This document shows, in pieces, positions 23,486-30,700 of a DNA stretch of 53,869 nucleotides. Position 1 is the stretch's first letter; each line of letters starts with the position of its first letter. Below the pieces are notes generated by a model. It was given only the letters and a program-made list of their open reading frames with translations, had not been told where the DNA came from and did not search any database. The DNA comes from a virus, in the IMG/VR virus record IMGVR_UViG_3300028410_000014, positions 1-53,869 of that record; one strand, written 5' to 3'. Made by a program: the position numbers and the translations under genes.

Positions 23486-25716
23486 GCAAATGCGTACTCC
23501 GAGTCAAGAACCAGTGTCAGGTCTAATTTGCCTTTCTCTATTTTTGTGATGTCCGCTCCTATGTCATTGAAAATTGATGTCAGTGGGTCTTTAAGGTACA
23601 GCTCAACAAAGGTCTCCCTGACAATCCTGAACAGATCATTCATGTCACCCAACAACGCCCCGTAGGAATCATGGACTGTTGTTACCGGGAATGGCGCTCT
23701 GCAGACTGTCAGTATGAGATGGCCCGCATCAAGGCTGTGAATTATGTTCGGTGCGGCACCTTGAGATTGCTTATTTTTAGAGGGCTTTGGCTGCTCCAGA
23801 TAAGAAATCATCAATTGGTACGTATTCTCGTAATACCCCGTGTTCAATCTCTTGCCTTTAGGCGCTCCGTATTGCACCCAAGTTTTCTTAACTTCTCCTT
23901 CAATGTAATGCTGTACTACAGGAAAGTTGGTTATTGGGACAGTCCAAGAGAGGAACTCACCGCGCTGTTCCGCTGCTTTGCCCGCTTGCTCAAATGTTGA
24001 GAGAAGACGCATCGGCTTTTTAAGACAATCCATACAAACTCTGAAAAGATCTCTTCCGAAATAAGCACCCCAAGTGTGTTCCATGTAAGTTAATAACTCA
24101 ATGCCGTGTTTGCGAGAGTCATTTATTACTTGCTCTCCCAGGCCATAAGGCTTAGAGCCGTACGGAAGAGTCATTACGCCTCTCTTGCATATCTTTCTTT
24201 TTTGCTTATCTTCGTTGACTCTCAACCAGAAGATCGGAGCAGCTCTTTTAATGATCTCCTTGTTTTTCAGCTTGTACTTCTTATAGATCTCAATAAGCTC
24301 TTGGCGTTGCTCGCTCTTAGCTTCTGTTGCATTGATCTGCTTCTTCATTTCGATGAGGGTATCAATGCATTTGTCCAGACTCTTCTTAGTCCTTGAAGTC
24401 ATTTCACTGACTTCTTTCTCAAGTTCAGCCCACATGTGGTATGCCACAAACATATAAAGGTCGCCCGGAAGATCTGAGGGCACTAAGTTTACATATGGTG
24501 CCGTCTCTTCATCCAGCATCAAAGCCGATAGATGTTGACTTCCGTTAGTGCTGCCGTCAAGATATGCTTCTAAGCCTGATTCATAAGAGAAGTCCTCGAC
24601 ATCACCCATTTGATGCTGTCTCAATTTCAACATCTCAAAGCATGCAGCAATAAACTGCCAGGGCTTATCTGCCTTCATCCATCCTTGGTTTAACTTAGGA
24701 TTTTCTGCGTACGCAACTATAATCTCTTCATTGTCAAGAACCCACATGTAGCGATCTTTCAGAGGTATCTTGTCTGTTTTTAACTCGTCTTCTCTCCCGG
24801 CGTCCCCGCCCCAGTTAGAAGCAATGCTGACACATAGCCAAAAGAAGCCGCTCTCTTTAATCGCTTTTCTGTCGTTTCGTATCAAAAGGCCTTTGGCCAG
24901 ATCGGAGCCTTGCTCGTTGAGATAGGCGGTTGCCACATACTTTCTTCCTCTGAAATCCATGTATTGTAAATGGTAGAAAGTGTCATCTAAGAATCGTTCA
25001 GCAATGCTGCTGATTGACTTTGTCTCCCTGATCTTTGTAGATCTTGCTTCAGGGCTGTGCGCCTTCCAGACATCATTAAATGCGTCTGCCTTGTTTCTGA
25101 AAGACCACAGCTGTAACTCGTGGACAGCTTTGTTGATGTTCCAACCAACTGATTGAGATTTATTAATAGCCTCATATATCAATGGATGTGTTAGCGGAGT
25201 TACTGTAGATCTGATTTTGTGGTTTGTTTTGATAAGCAATGCACCGGTTGAATGGCGAAAGCTTGTCCATGCGTCATAAGGTAGAAGTGATGGTAGCTTT
25301 TCTAAAGTAGCCGGTGGAAGTTCGTTCCATAATTTGATGAGAGCTGCATCGTCCACTACTTCTACAATATAGGCTTGGTGTCCATTTGAACCTTTGCTTT
25401 TCACTACTTTCAGCAAATTAAGTTCCTCAAAAGAGTAAAGAATAAATGCGCCTGTTTTAGCAGCCAACGCTGAATCTTTTTTGAGTTGCTCTTTGGACAT
25501 AAGCTTTTTACCAATAGCACACACAATTTCTGTAAGGAACGTGAATTGTGCTCCTGACTTTACTCCCTTTTTAGGTCTAGTGTAAAGATACACGACGCCT
25601 ATGATATCGTTGATGTGTTTTTCAAGGGACAACGCCTTCAAGTATTTTAGAGGCATTCTGATTGAAATTTCAGAACCAACTCGGGTTTCAAGACTATTCA
25701 AAATTTTGTTGCGCAT
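23482..25716 (-). CDS. Single-subunit DNA-directed RNA polymerase, T7-like
   Basis: A 744-aa polymerase of the T7/mitochondrial superfamily. All signature motifs are visible: DxxGR as MDFRGRKY (Asp254); motif A LDGSTNGSQHLSAL (catalytic Asp387); motif B RKICKRGVMTLPYG, giving R507, K511 and Y519 in the RxxxKxxxMxxxYG pattern; motif C TTVHDSYG (catalytic Asp683). It is shorter than T7 RNAP (883 aa), mainly at the N-terminus, where T7 has its promoter-binding region, so specificity may be different. It should transcribe phage genes from dedicated promoters. It follows a strong terminator and a small membrane-protein gene, which implies that it is read mainly from its own start. Confidence 0.97.
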   Translation of the reverse strand: MRNKILNSLETRVGSEISIRMPLKYLKALSLEKHINDIIGVVYLYTRPKKGVKSGAQFTFLTEIVCAIGKKLMSKEQLKKDSALAAKTGAFILYSFEELNLLKVVKSKGSNGHQAYIVEVVDDAALIKLWNELPPATLEKLPSLLPYDAWTSFRHSTGALLIKTNHKIRSTVTPLTHPLIYEAINKSQSVGWNINKAVHELQLWSFRNKADAFNDVWKAHSPEARSTKIRETKSISSIAERFLDDTFYHLQYMDFRGRKYVATAYLNEQGSDLAKGLLIRNDRKAIKESGFFWLCVSIASNWGGDAGREDELKTDKIPLKDRYMWVLDNEEIIVAYAENPKLNQGWMKADKPWQFIAACFEMLKLRQHQMGDVEDFSYESGLEAYLDGSTNGSQHLSALMLDEETAPYVNLVPSDLPGDLYMFVAYHMWAELEKEVSEMTSRTKKSLDKCIDTLIEMKKQINATEAKSEQRQELIEIYKKYKLKNKEIIKRAAPIFWLRVNEDKQKRKICKRGVMTLPYGSKPYGLGEQVINDSRKHGIELLTYMEHTWGAYFGRDLFRVCMDCLKKPMRLLSTFEQAGKAAEQRGEFLSWTVPITNFPVVQHYIEGEVKKTWVQYGAPKGKRLNTGYYENTYQLMISYLEQPKPSKNKQSQGAAPNIIHSLDAGHLILTVCRAPFPVTTVHDSYGALLGDMNDLFRIVRETFVELYLKDPLTSIFNDIGADITKIEKGKLDLTLVLDSEYAFA

Positions 25717-25731
25717 GTCTCTCCTAAGCGT

Positions 25732-25872
25732 CTAGGTTTGGGATGATTTGGAACCTTTTCGCAATAAGTATAGGATAACAACGAGTAACATTGCAGCATC
25801 TAATCTGAATCTTGTAACACAGATAATCAATAAGATTATAAGTATTGCTTCAATCAGGTCACGAAGTTGCAA
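25732..25872 (-). CDS. Small membrane protein, 46 aa, TTG start
   Basis: ORF from TTG 25872 to TAG 25732. AGAGGAATAACC precedes the TTG, a good ribosome site. Two hydrophobic stretches (AILIILLIICV and AAMLLVVILYLL) are separated by the polar RFRLD, and the end is basic and polar. It occupies the leader of the RNA polymerase gene. It could instead be chance coding within a promoter region: GTGACC, 16 bp, TATAAT (minus strand, inside the ORF) resembles a host sigma70 promoter for the polymerase. Confidence 0.5.
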   Translation of the reverse strand: MQLRDLIEAILIILLIICVTRFRLDAAMLLVVILYLLRKGSKSSQT

Positions 25873-25887
25873 GGTTATTCCTCTGAG

Positions 25888-25942
25888 AAAAAAAAAAGTT
25901 CATGACGCCCTCTCCCACAACCCCAAAGGGATGTGAGAGAGG
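25888..25942 (-). terminator. Strong intrinsic terminator before RNA polymerase
   Basis: Minus strand: CCTCTCTCACATCCC, loop TTTG, GGGTTGTGGGAGAGG, then a short spacer and a run of T's (plus-strand A's at 25888-25897). It follows the stop at 25949 and separates the membrane-protein cluster from the RNA polymerase unit. Confidence 0.75.
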
Positions 25943-25948
25943 TAACGC

Positions 25949-26251
25949 CTAGAACAGGTCTTTGTACGGCAGTATTAAATTTTTTAGCTTATTATACGTT
26001 GCGTTTTCTACGTATATTGGCACACCTCCATCTGTTCTCAGATTTGCTATTGCGTGGACTTTTGCCCCAATTAGATTGGAGCCCATAAAGTGCTTTTGAT
26101 TTAAATCCATTAAGTCTGAACCGTTGAAGGTTCTGACAGTCTTTAGCCACTGTTCCTTGTCTAGAAACCTTGCGGCTGTCGGATTCTTGAATGACGACTT
26201 TTTACCTTTATCGTCAACTGCACCGATAAAAGAATAGCAGACGAGATTCAC
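25949..26251 (-). CDS. Hypothetical protein, 100 aa, GTG start
   Basis: Starts at GTG 26251 with an excellent AGGAGGGG upstream and a GTGA overlap with the previous stop. The product MNLVCYSFIGAVDDKGKKSS is soluble and alpha/beta in appearance. No family recognised. It is the last gene before the terminator at 25888-25942. Confidence 0.65.
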   Translation of the reverse strand: MNLVCYSFIGAVDDKGKKSSFKNPTAARFLDKEQWLKTVRTFNGSDLMDLNQKHFMGSNLIGAKVHAIANLRTDGGVPIYVENATYNKLKNLILPYKDLF

Positions 26252-26529
26252 TTTCCCCTCCTTTTTGCTACAATGCCCAGTATTACCACCTCGGCGAGCT
26301 TGTAGACTAGGTAAATCTGCAAGGAAGTTATCAGTGCGGCTACGATGACGCCTCCTGAGATTAGTAAAATCCCCATAATCGAAGGTGCAAATAGCAGCGC
26401 CAGAGCGCCCACAACACCGACAATTGCCGCGTATTGTAAAAGCATCTCAAATATCCCTGTCTTTTTCATGATTTTTGTCATGAAGAAAAAGGCACAACAA
26501 GTTAGTACTACTAACACAAAATTTGCCAT
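26248..26529 (-). CDS. Membrane protein with three or four helices, 93 aa
   Basis: Hydrophobic throughout: FVLVVLTCCAFFFM, LLQYAAIVGVVGALALLFA, IMGILLISGGVIVAALIT, then a shorter VYKLAEVVILGIV, with a basic end (AKRRGK). A holin is a fair guess given the cluster and the endolysin 2.5 kb upstream, but sequence alone cannot confirm it. Confidence 0.6.
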   Translation of the reverse strand: MANFVLVVLTCCAFFFMTKIMKKTGIFEMLLQYAAIVGVVGALALLFAPSIMGILLISGGVIVAALITSLQIYLVYKLAEVVILGIVAKRRGK

Positions 26530-26609
26530 TATTTTGTCACCTCAAAGTATATGCTCACCAGCATCCTTACGATGCTTACGACAATTAACACTCCCAGCAA
26601 AATGCTCAT
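26529..26609 (-). CDS. Tiny membrane protein, 26 aa
   Basis: ORF from ATG 26609 (ATGA overlap) to TAA 26529 (TAATG overlap), MSILLGVLIVVSIVRMLVSI then a short polar end. One membrane helix. Supported by exact stop-start coupling on both sides. Confidence 0.45.
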   Translation of the reverse strand: MSILLGVLIVVSIVRMLVSIYFEVTK

Positions 26610-26695
26610 TTGCCACGTCCTTTCAGAGTTTGGTAAATTTCCAGGCCCATGTGGACTAGGGATACAAGTAAGACGGCTACAACTAAAATGCCCAT
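26606..26695 (-). CDS. Tiny membrane protein, 29 aa
   Basis: ORF from ATG 26695 (TAATG overlap with the lipoprotein gene) to TGA 26606. MGILVVAVLLVSLVHMGLEI is one membrane helix, followed by a basic tail (LKGRGK). Confidence 0.45.
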   Translation of the reverse strand: MGILVVAVLLVSLVHMGLEIYQTLKGRGK

Positions 26696-26916
26696 TATTC
26701 TTTCCTCGTCAATTTGCAGGTACTTGAGTACCCGTTATTGAAAATCCAAGTGCCGTCGATAATGTCAACGACACGCTCTTTGTCTATTTTTGTCCAGCCT
26801 TTTTGCAGGTGACAGTGTAGTTGTGCCTCCCCGCTTTGCACTTCTTCAAGCGCCGCCGGTGCACATCCTGACATCAGTGCTAAAATACACACTATTGCCA
26901 ATGTGCGCGAAATCAT
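26695..26916 (-). CDS. Small lipoprotein, 73 aa
   Basis: N-terminus MISRTLAIVCILALMSGCAP is a lipoprotein signal peptide with lipobox LMSGC, so the mature protein begins at Cys18 with a lipid anchor. The mature ~56 residues contain two more cysteines (LHCHLQKGW and STCKL) that may form a disulfide. It could be an outer-membrane spanin subunit or a superinfection-exclusion lipoprotein. Its length is spanin-like, but it lacks the proline-rich stretch usual in Rz1. Confidence 0.65.
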   Translation of the reverse strand: MISRTLAIVCILALMSGCAPAALEEVQSGEAQLHCHLQKGWTKIDKERVVDIIDGTWIFNNGYSSTCKLTRKE

Positions 26917-27029
26917 TCGCCCATTCGCTTTTCTAAATCTAACTCAAAGTACTTTTCACACGCTGGTCTTTCAACAGCAAGATATAAAGCTACTGACACT
27001 ACCGCAACACCAATAACAATAATAATCAT
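26913..27029 (-). CDS. Small membrane protein, 38 aa
   Basis: ORF from ATG 27029 to TGA 26913 with an ATGA overlap into the lipoprotein gene. MIIIVIGVAVVSVALYLAVE is one membrane helix; the rest is charged (RPACEKYFELDLEKRMGE). The single-helix plus charged periplasmic or cytoplasmic tail layout is common for phage lysis or exclusion factors; role unknown. Confidence 0.55.
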   Translation of the reverse strand: MIIIVIGVAVVSVALYLAVERPACEKYFELDLEKRMGE

Positions 27030-27180
27030 TTGATTTTCTTCCTTTTTTTTCTTCCATTTCTGCCCAACGGTCTGGGGCAAAGAATTTGATGAGAACCGCT
27101 AGGATAAAGAAAAACAATATCCCTCCCAAGATTACAATAATAGAACCAAAAAATCCCTATATGAACGCTTTAAATAACAT
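26971..27180 (-). pseudogene. Small membrane ORF with in-frame amber codon
   Basis: From ATG 27180 the frame reads MLFKAFI, then TAG, then GFFGSIIVILGGILFFFILA and a basic end (EMEEKKGRK). Without the TAG it would be a normal one-helix protein like its neighbours. A run of eight A's near 27042-27049 can shift the frame by -1, giving a stop that overlaps the next ATG (AAATGA). A TTG start after GGGAGG (downstream of the amber) is an alternative that would make the gene intact. Degenerate, readthrough and sequencing-error explanations are all open. Confidence 0.4.
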
Positions 27181-27304
27181 TGTCGTCGTCCTCTTTCTTG
27201 CTCTTTTTAATTCCTTGATAGAGCCCTACGACTCCTCCTATAATAAACATTACCATGAAGACTATTGCCAGGCCAACTAAAATCAATAACATTAGATGTA
27301 GCAT
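27170..27304 (-). CDS. Small membrane protein, 44 aa
   Basis: ORF from ATG 27304 to TAA 27170; AAAGGAAATATT precedes the start. MLHLMLLILVGLAIVFMVMF is a long membrane helix, followed by a charged tail (IKKSKKEDDD). It is the first gene after the 33-bp repeat at 27323-27355. Confidence 0.6.
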   Translation of the reverse strand: MLHLMLLILVGLAIVFMVMFIIGGVVGLYQGIKKSKKEDDDNVI

Positions 27305-27322
27305 AATATTTCCTTTGATTGA

Positions 27323-27355
27323 TGTTTCTTCATATAAGATACTCTATTTCCCGCA
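27323..27355 (-). repeat. 33-bp repeat copy B, candidate promoter
   Basis: On the minus strand this reads TGCGGGAAATAGAG then TATCTTATATGAAGAAACA. It matches copy A (28753-28785) at 31 of 33 positions. Both copies begin a few bases after a stop codon and end 18-20 nt before a small membrane-protein start. A promoter (perhaps for one of the two phage RNA polymerases) is the simplest reading. Confidence 0.55.
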
Positions 27356-27357
27356 TT

Positions 27358-27918
27358 TTACTGAATAGCCCAGTTACGCAGCTGTGCACGAAGGAACGCA
27401 ATCTCCTGCGCACTCACGCCTGTTCGAAAAACTTCTCGCTTATCTTGATCGGCAAAAACAAGAGCTAATGGGAACAGATCCCCGTTACTTCTTCTCACAA
27501 AATGGTACGCCAAGAAGTAAGACACCGCGTCTGAATTGACAAATAGTTCTGACTTTTGTCCCCTGAATATTTTATTCAGTTCTGCTTTTATACAGGGGTC
27601 TGGATCGGTACTCACATGCTGAGTACTAAAGGACAGCTTCATACCATTCTGGTACTCGCCCCACTGCATATGAGTTTTGATCACCGGGCCTTTGTACGCC
27701 TCATGCGTTATCACCAGGGTTAAGTCGTCTCTTACAAAATAGGTATCTGATCCTTCTACCCATGTTTTTCCGCGAACAGCGCTGAGCGCACCATCCTGGC
27801 AGAGCCGCTGCCAGTAGTGATAGTCCACCGATTCCCGATGCCCAGGGTCATTTATCCCTTCTAATTCCTTCTTCAATCCTAGAAACATATTCTCAATAGC
27901 TACAATTGCACTGTTCAT
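27358..27918 (-). CDS. Hypothetical protein, 186 aa
   Basis: A 186-aa soluble protein beginning MNSAIVAIENMFLGLKKELE, with an alpha/beta middle region and a helical end (AQEIAFLRAQLRNWAIQ). No family recognised. It lies between the Nudix gene and the candidate promoter repeat. Confidence 0.65.
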   Translation of the reverse strand: MNSAIVAIENMFLGLKKELEGINDPGHRESVDYHYWQRLCQDGALSAVRGKTWVEGSDTYFVRDDLTLVITHEAYKGPVIKTHMQWGEYQNGMKLSFSTQHVSTDPDPCIKAELNKIFRGQKSELFVNSDAVSYFLAYHFVRRSNGDLFPLALVFADQDKREVFRTGVSAQEIAFLRAQLRNWAIQ

Positions 27919-27942
27919 AACAACTCCTTTGATTGATAAATA

Positions 27943-28533
27943 TTACGCGGGATCTTTGCTTGCCAGTACGTCCCAGGCATCTGTCCACCTTAGCTGTTCT
28001 TCGATGACTATTTCATGCTTCTGTTTTTCACAGTTCACAAGATGCCCCTCAAAATTGCATATAAAGTGCCAACCGATATAAGGATTCCCTTTCGGCGACC
28101 GGTGTTTAGTCGTGTGCGCCAGTGTCATATGTGTAACTTTGACGCCCAACTCTTCCAGCATCTCTCTTCTGCAGGCTTGTTCAGGCGTTTCTCCCGAGTC
28201 CACCTTTCCGGTTGGCAAAGTAACAGTGCCTCTCTTCTTGTGGTATAAGAGAGCAATGCCTCTAGAGCTTTCCAGTATTGCGCTTATGTAATCAGTTGCC
28301 ATATTTTTCTCCGAAAGTTTTTCATAAATACGACTCTGCTCTGTCGTCAGATGCGTGCACTTTAAGATCGCTCTTATCTCTTGAAATGCAAGTTCTTCCT
28401 CGCGTCCTGTATCAAGATATTCTTTGATAGACCTAACGGGCATGAATCTTTTATCATGCAAATTGATTGCAAGGCGGCCTGCACCTTCCAAGTCGTAATT
28501 CCTGTACTGATCTGCTAAGTCAAAATGATTCAT
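27943..28533 (-). CDS. Nudix hydrolase
   Basis: A 196-aa protein with a full Nudix box at about residues 108-130: GKVDSGETPEQACRREMLEE then LGV, matching GX5EX7REUXEEXGU. An N-terminal ~80-residue helical region precedes the fold, longer than in minimal Nudix enzymes. Members hydrolyse nucleoside diphosphate-X compounds; the substrate here is unknown (damaged dNTPs, NAD-like molecules and RNA caps are all possible). With YfbR it suggests control of nucleotide pools or RNA ends. It is preceded by a UUCG-loop terminator. Confidence 0.9.
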   Translation of the reverse strand: MNHFDLADQYRNYDLEGAGRLAINLHDKRFMPVRSIKEYLDTGREEELAFQEIRAILKCTHLTTEQSRIYEKLSEKNMATDYISAILESSRGIALLYHKKRGTVTLPTGKVDSGETPEQACRREMLEELGVKVTHMTLAHTTKHRSPKGNPYIGWHFICNFEGHLVNCEKQKHEIVIEEQLRWTDAWDVLASKDPA

Positions 28534-28559
28534 AATAAATACCTTAAATTGATTTTAAA

Positions 28560-28575
28560 GGCACCCGAAGGTGCC
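28560..28575 (-). terminator. Intrinsic terminator with TTCG loop
   Basis: GGCACC-TTCG-GGTGCC on the minus strand, followed by TTTAAAATC. The very stable UUCG tetraloop hairpin separates the 48-aa gene from the Nudix gene. Confidence 0.75.
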
Positions 28576-28586
28576 AGATTTCTTTT

Positions 28587-28733
28587 CTAAAAAAAAAGCT
28601 CATCATAACGCTTTAGACCAAATGCCCAAGTAGCATTCCAATCATGCAGTCTATCTCCGAGGGCTGCAGGAACAAACATCATCATTGAGTGTACTATGCA
28701 ATTGTGCGCAAAAGCTTTAAGCCAAGTTTTCAT
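28587..28733 (-). CDS. Small conserved-looking phage protein, 48 aa
   Basis: ORF from ATG 28733 to TAG 28587. MKTWLKAFAHNCIVHSMMMF then PAALGDRLHDWNA and a WAFGLKRYDEL end. I recall similar tiny phage proteins with W-L-K-A-F-x-H-N-C-x-V-H and W-A-F-G, of unknown role. It lies between repeat copy A and the UUCG terminator, so it is a self-contained transcription unit. Confidence 0.65.
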   Translation of the reverse strand: MKTWLKAFAHNCIVHSMMMFVPAALGDRLHDWNATWAFGLKRYDELFF

Positions 28734-28752
28734 GTCAAGTCTCTCATATGAT

Positions 28753-28785
28753 TGTTTCTTCATATAAGATACCCTATTTTCCGCA
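28753..28785 (-). repeat. 33-bp repeat copy A, candidate promoter
   Basis: Minus strand TGCGGAAAATAGGG then TATCTTATATGAAGAAACA. Starts 2 nt after the endolysin stop codon and ends 19 nt before the 48-aa gene's ATG. See copy B at 27323-27355. Confidence 0.55.
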
Positions 28786-28786
28786 G

Positions 28787-29248
28787 TTATTGTTGCGCCA
28801 AAATCTTAAAGAAAGTCCTGGGATCATTCTGAAAGTACACATAGCCGTGCACCGCGTCTCGCACCCACATCAGCCTTTCATCTCGCATGTCCAGATGAAT
28901 CATGGGCATTTTATTGCCGCCTAACTGAGTGTCCGTGTACAAGCCAATGCCGCCAAAATTCATCTGAGTTGCTCTGTTCCATATCGCAAAAGCAATTTTC
29001 CAGTTAGGCAGAAACAAGTCGGTTGCATCGGACTGCCTTGTGCCCTTCTTTGTGGAGTGTCTTGAGTTTCCTTCGTTACGTATATGCGCACCAAATATTG
29101 GGGATGGCGTCATGGAGTGTGAACCCGGCACTGACTCACGCAAGCGGAATAGCTCGTGCATAAGTCGTAAGTCTAAGGCTTCCGCAACTCCACTTGGCCA
29201 TTCATTTGGTGAAAAACGTGAAGTTAAACTCCAGTCAGTATTTTGCAT
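28787..29248 (-). CDS. Endolysin, peptidase M15-like
   Basis: I start at ATG 29248 (MQNTDWSLTSRFSPNEWPSG) because AAGGAATCG precedes it; this gives 153 aa, while the frame runs open to 29341. Zinc-ligand candidates fit M15/VanX-like carboxypeptidases: His and Asp in NSRHSTKKGTRQSDATDLF, and a later His in MPMIHLDMRDERL. The enzyme would cut peptidoglycan peptides at lysis. No signal peptide is seen, so a holin is probably needed; the membrane-protein cluster at 25.7-27.3 kb offers candidates. Confidence 0.7.
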   Translation of the reverse strand: MQNTDWSLTSRFSPNEWPSGVAEALDLRLMHELFRLRESVPGSHSMTPSPIFGAHIRNEGNSRHSTKKGTRQSDATDLFLPNWKIAFAIWNRATQMNFGGIGLYTDTQLGGNKMPMIHLDMRDERLMWVRDAVHGYVYFQNDPRTFFKILAQQ

Positions 29249-29270
29249 AATCGATTCCTTGGAAAAATCC

Positions 29271-29294
29271 GAAAAAGTGAGCCTCCGGAGAGGC
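29271..29294 (-). terminator. Intrinsic terminator before endolysin
   Basis: Minus strand GCCTC-TCCG-GAGGC, then TCACTTTTTCGG. It lies 84 nt after the stop at 29378 and 23 nt before the endolysin start. It closes the structural (tail) operon. I see no gene in 29295-29377. Confidence 0.65.
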
Positions 29295-29377
29295 CGCTGG
29301 TGAGACGTTTGAGAGTGCCCGAGGTCAGAGGCATGGGGCAAATTGGAACCCCCTAGCGGCTGACTCTCGCGATGGGT

Positions 29378-29923
29378 TCAAGAGGGTGGCTGAGGGCCAC
29401 GCTGCTGGAGTCTGCGGGCTGCCCTGCCTGTCGGCCTGGGCTGGTGCGACTTGCCGTCTGCGGCCTTCTCAGGGTCATAGTGGGTGGTTTTCTGCATTGC
29501 CACGTAGCCTCTGCGTTCCCATCCGAGCATCCGCTCCAACATCTTGGTGAAGCTGTATTTTTCGTCATGATGAGAGCCGGTAGAGATTACCATCCAGTAG
29601 CCCCTGTCTTCCGCAAACTCGAAAAGGTCTTGATGCAGCATCTTCAGAGCTCTTGCAGCTTTACTTCCTTTGCACCATGAGCAGTAGTACTTCTGCACAT
29701 AGGCCGGGAAAGGCATGTGAAGCATTTGTTCCGGATTGCCGTACAAGAACGCAATGATTTCACCGTCTTCGTCTTCCGCTACTTTTACATAGCAATCCGA
29801 CTTTGATAATTCTTTGGCAAAATCTTTGGCATTAGTTGTCCGTGTCGGTAGCCAGTCTTCCATTGATGCATATTTAATGTAGCATCTCACAATTTCTTTG
29901 GCTGATGGTTTTCTGATTATCAT
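29378..29923 (-). CDS. GNAT-like acetyltransferase protein
   Basis: A 181-aa protein from ATG 29923 (MIIRKPSAKEIVRCYIKYAS); a TTG seven codons upstream is possible. The first ~150 residues look like a GNAT fold: a cofactor-loop-like stretch (CKGSKAARALKMLHQDLFEF), and an ending WERRGYVAMQKT typical of the last GNAT strands. The last ~30 residues are basic and Pro-rich. Phages often carry such a protein beside tail genes; the target is unknown. Confidence 0.6.
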   Translation of the reverse strand: MIIRKPSAKEIVRCYIKYASMEDWLPTRTTNAKDFAKELSKSDCYVKVAEDEDGEIIAFLYGNPEQMLHMPFPAYVQKYYCSWCKGSKAARALKMLHQDLFEFAEDRGYWMVISTGSHHDEKYSFTKMLERMLGWERRGYVAMQKTTHYDPEKAADGKSHQPRPTGRAARRLQQRGPQPPS

Positions 29924-29931
29924 GATAGGTC

Positions 29932-30321
29932 TCAGGTTAGCCAAAAACTCAATGATTTGAGTTCTGACACATTAGGTTTTATTTCCATGGCTTCGTATTC
30001 GGCAGCTTTCAAATGAAGCAGACCGGCACGCTGAGCACGGTTCACACGTATCTCATGGTACACCGTCGCAAGCTCTGCTTTGGTGAGGTTTACCCATGTG
30101 TTGTCTGCACGTTTCCAGCTCAATGTTCCGTCAGCGTTGAGTGTGGTCAGATAATCAAACAGATCCAGTTGTTCATACAAGCGTTTGTCTGCCATGGGCC
30201 CGCAATCGAATGCACCAAACTGTGAGTCCACCGGTGAGACTTCGTGAATGTCACGCCACTCACGCACTTGCTGCCAAGTAGCAGGCCTGTTGTCGGGGTT
30301 AAGTTGCAGCGATCGCTTCAA
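29932..30321 (-). CDS. Tail-associated hypothetical protein, TTG start, 129 aa
   Basis: Starts at TTG 30321 inside the end of the previous gene. Contains DLFDYLTTLNADGTLSWKRA and a helical region (ELATVYHEIRVNRAQRAGLL), a layout like small tail-fibre chaperone or assembly proteins (DUF4376-like) that follow host-recognition genes. The assignment rests mainly on position and length. Confidence 0.55.
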   Translation of the reverse strand: MKRSLQLNPDNRPATWQQVREWRDIHEVSPVDSQFGAFDCGPMADKRLYEQLDLFDYLTTLNADGTLSWKRADNTWVNLTKAELATVYHEIRVNRAQRAGLLHLKAAEYEAMEIKPNVSELKSLSFWLT

Positions 30322-30700
30322 TAGTTATCTCCTTAATTAGATATGGGGTTGAGGAAATACTTAACCAATACTTGCCCGGCAAGTCTACTGAGAGCTCAAT
30401 ATCACCCCCGTCCGAAATCTCTGTTACACCGTCAAACCAATTAATGACGGAGCCAGCAGGTACATTTGAGATAACTGCCGTATCTTGTAAATCCGCGACA
30501 AGTTCAATATGGTTGGGTAAGAAAGGGAAACTAGACTTATGTGTTAACACTCCATCGCTAACCCAGCTATCGTCAGCACCCACATTTGCTTGAGAAGTCA
30601 GTCTAAATTCACCTTCCTTTACTTGCATCAAAACCATTGAGTCTGGGCAAGTGACTACCCTGATGATAGCACCATTTGCATTATAAATAACGTGGTTCAT
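30299..30700 (-). CDS. Tail-tip accessory protein, 133 aa
   Basis: Starts at ATG 30700 (MNHVIYNANGAIIRVVTCPD) with a TAATG overlap with the large tail protein. Beta-rich. Its N-terminus resembles those of small tail-fibre assembly or tip proteins that read MxxVIYNxxGxIxRVVxCP. No catalytic motif is present. Together with the 129-aa gene it forms the end of the tail module. Confidence 0.6.
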   Translation of the reverse strand: MNHVIYNANGAIIRVVTCPDSMVLMQVKEGEFRLTSQANVGADDSWVSDGVLTHKSSFPFLPNHIELVADLQDTAVISNVPAGSVINWFDGVTEISDGGDIELSVDLPGKYWLSISSTPYLIKEITIEAIAAT

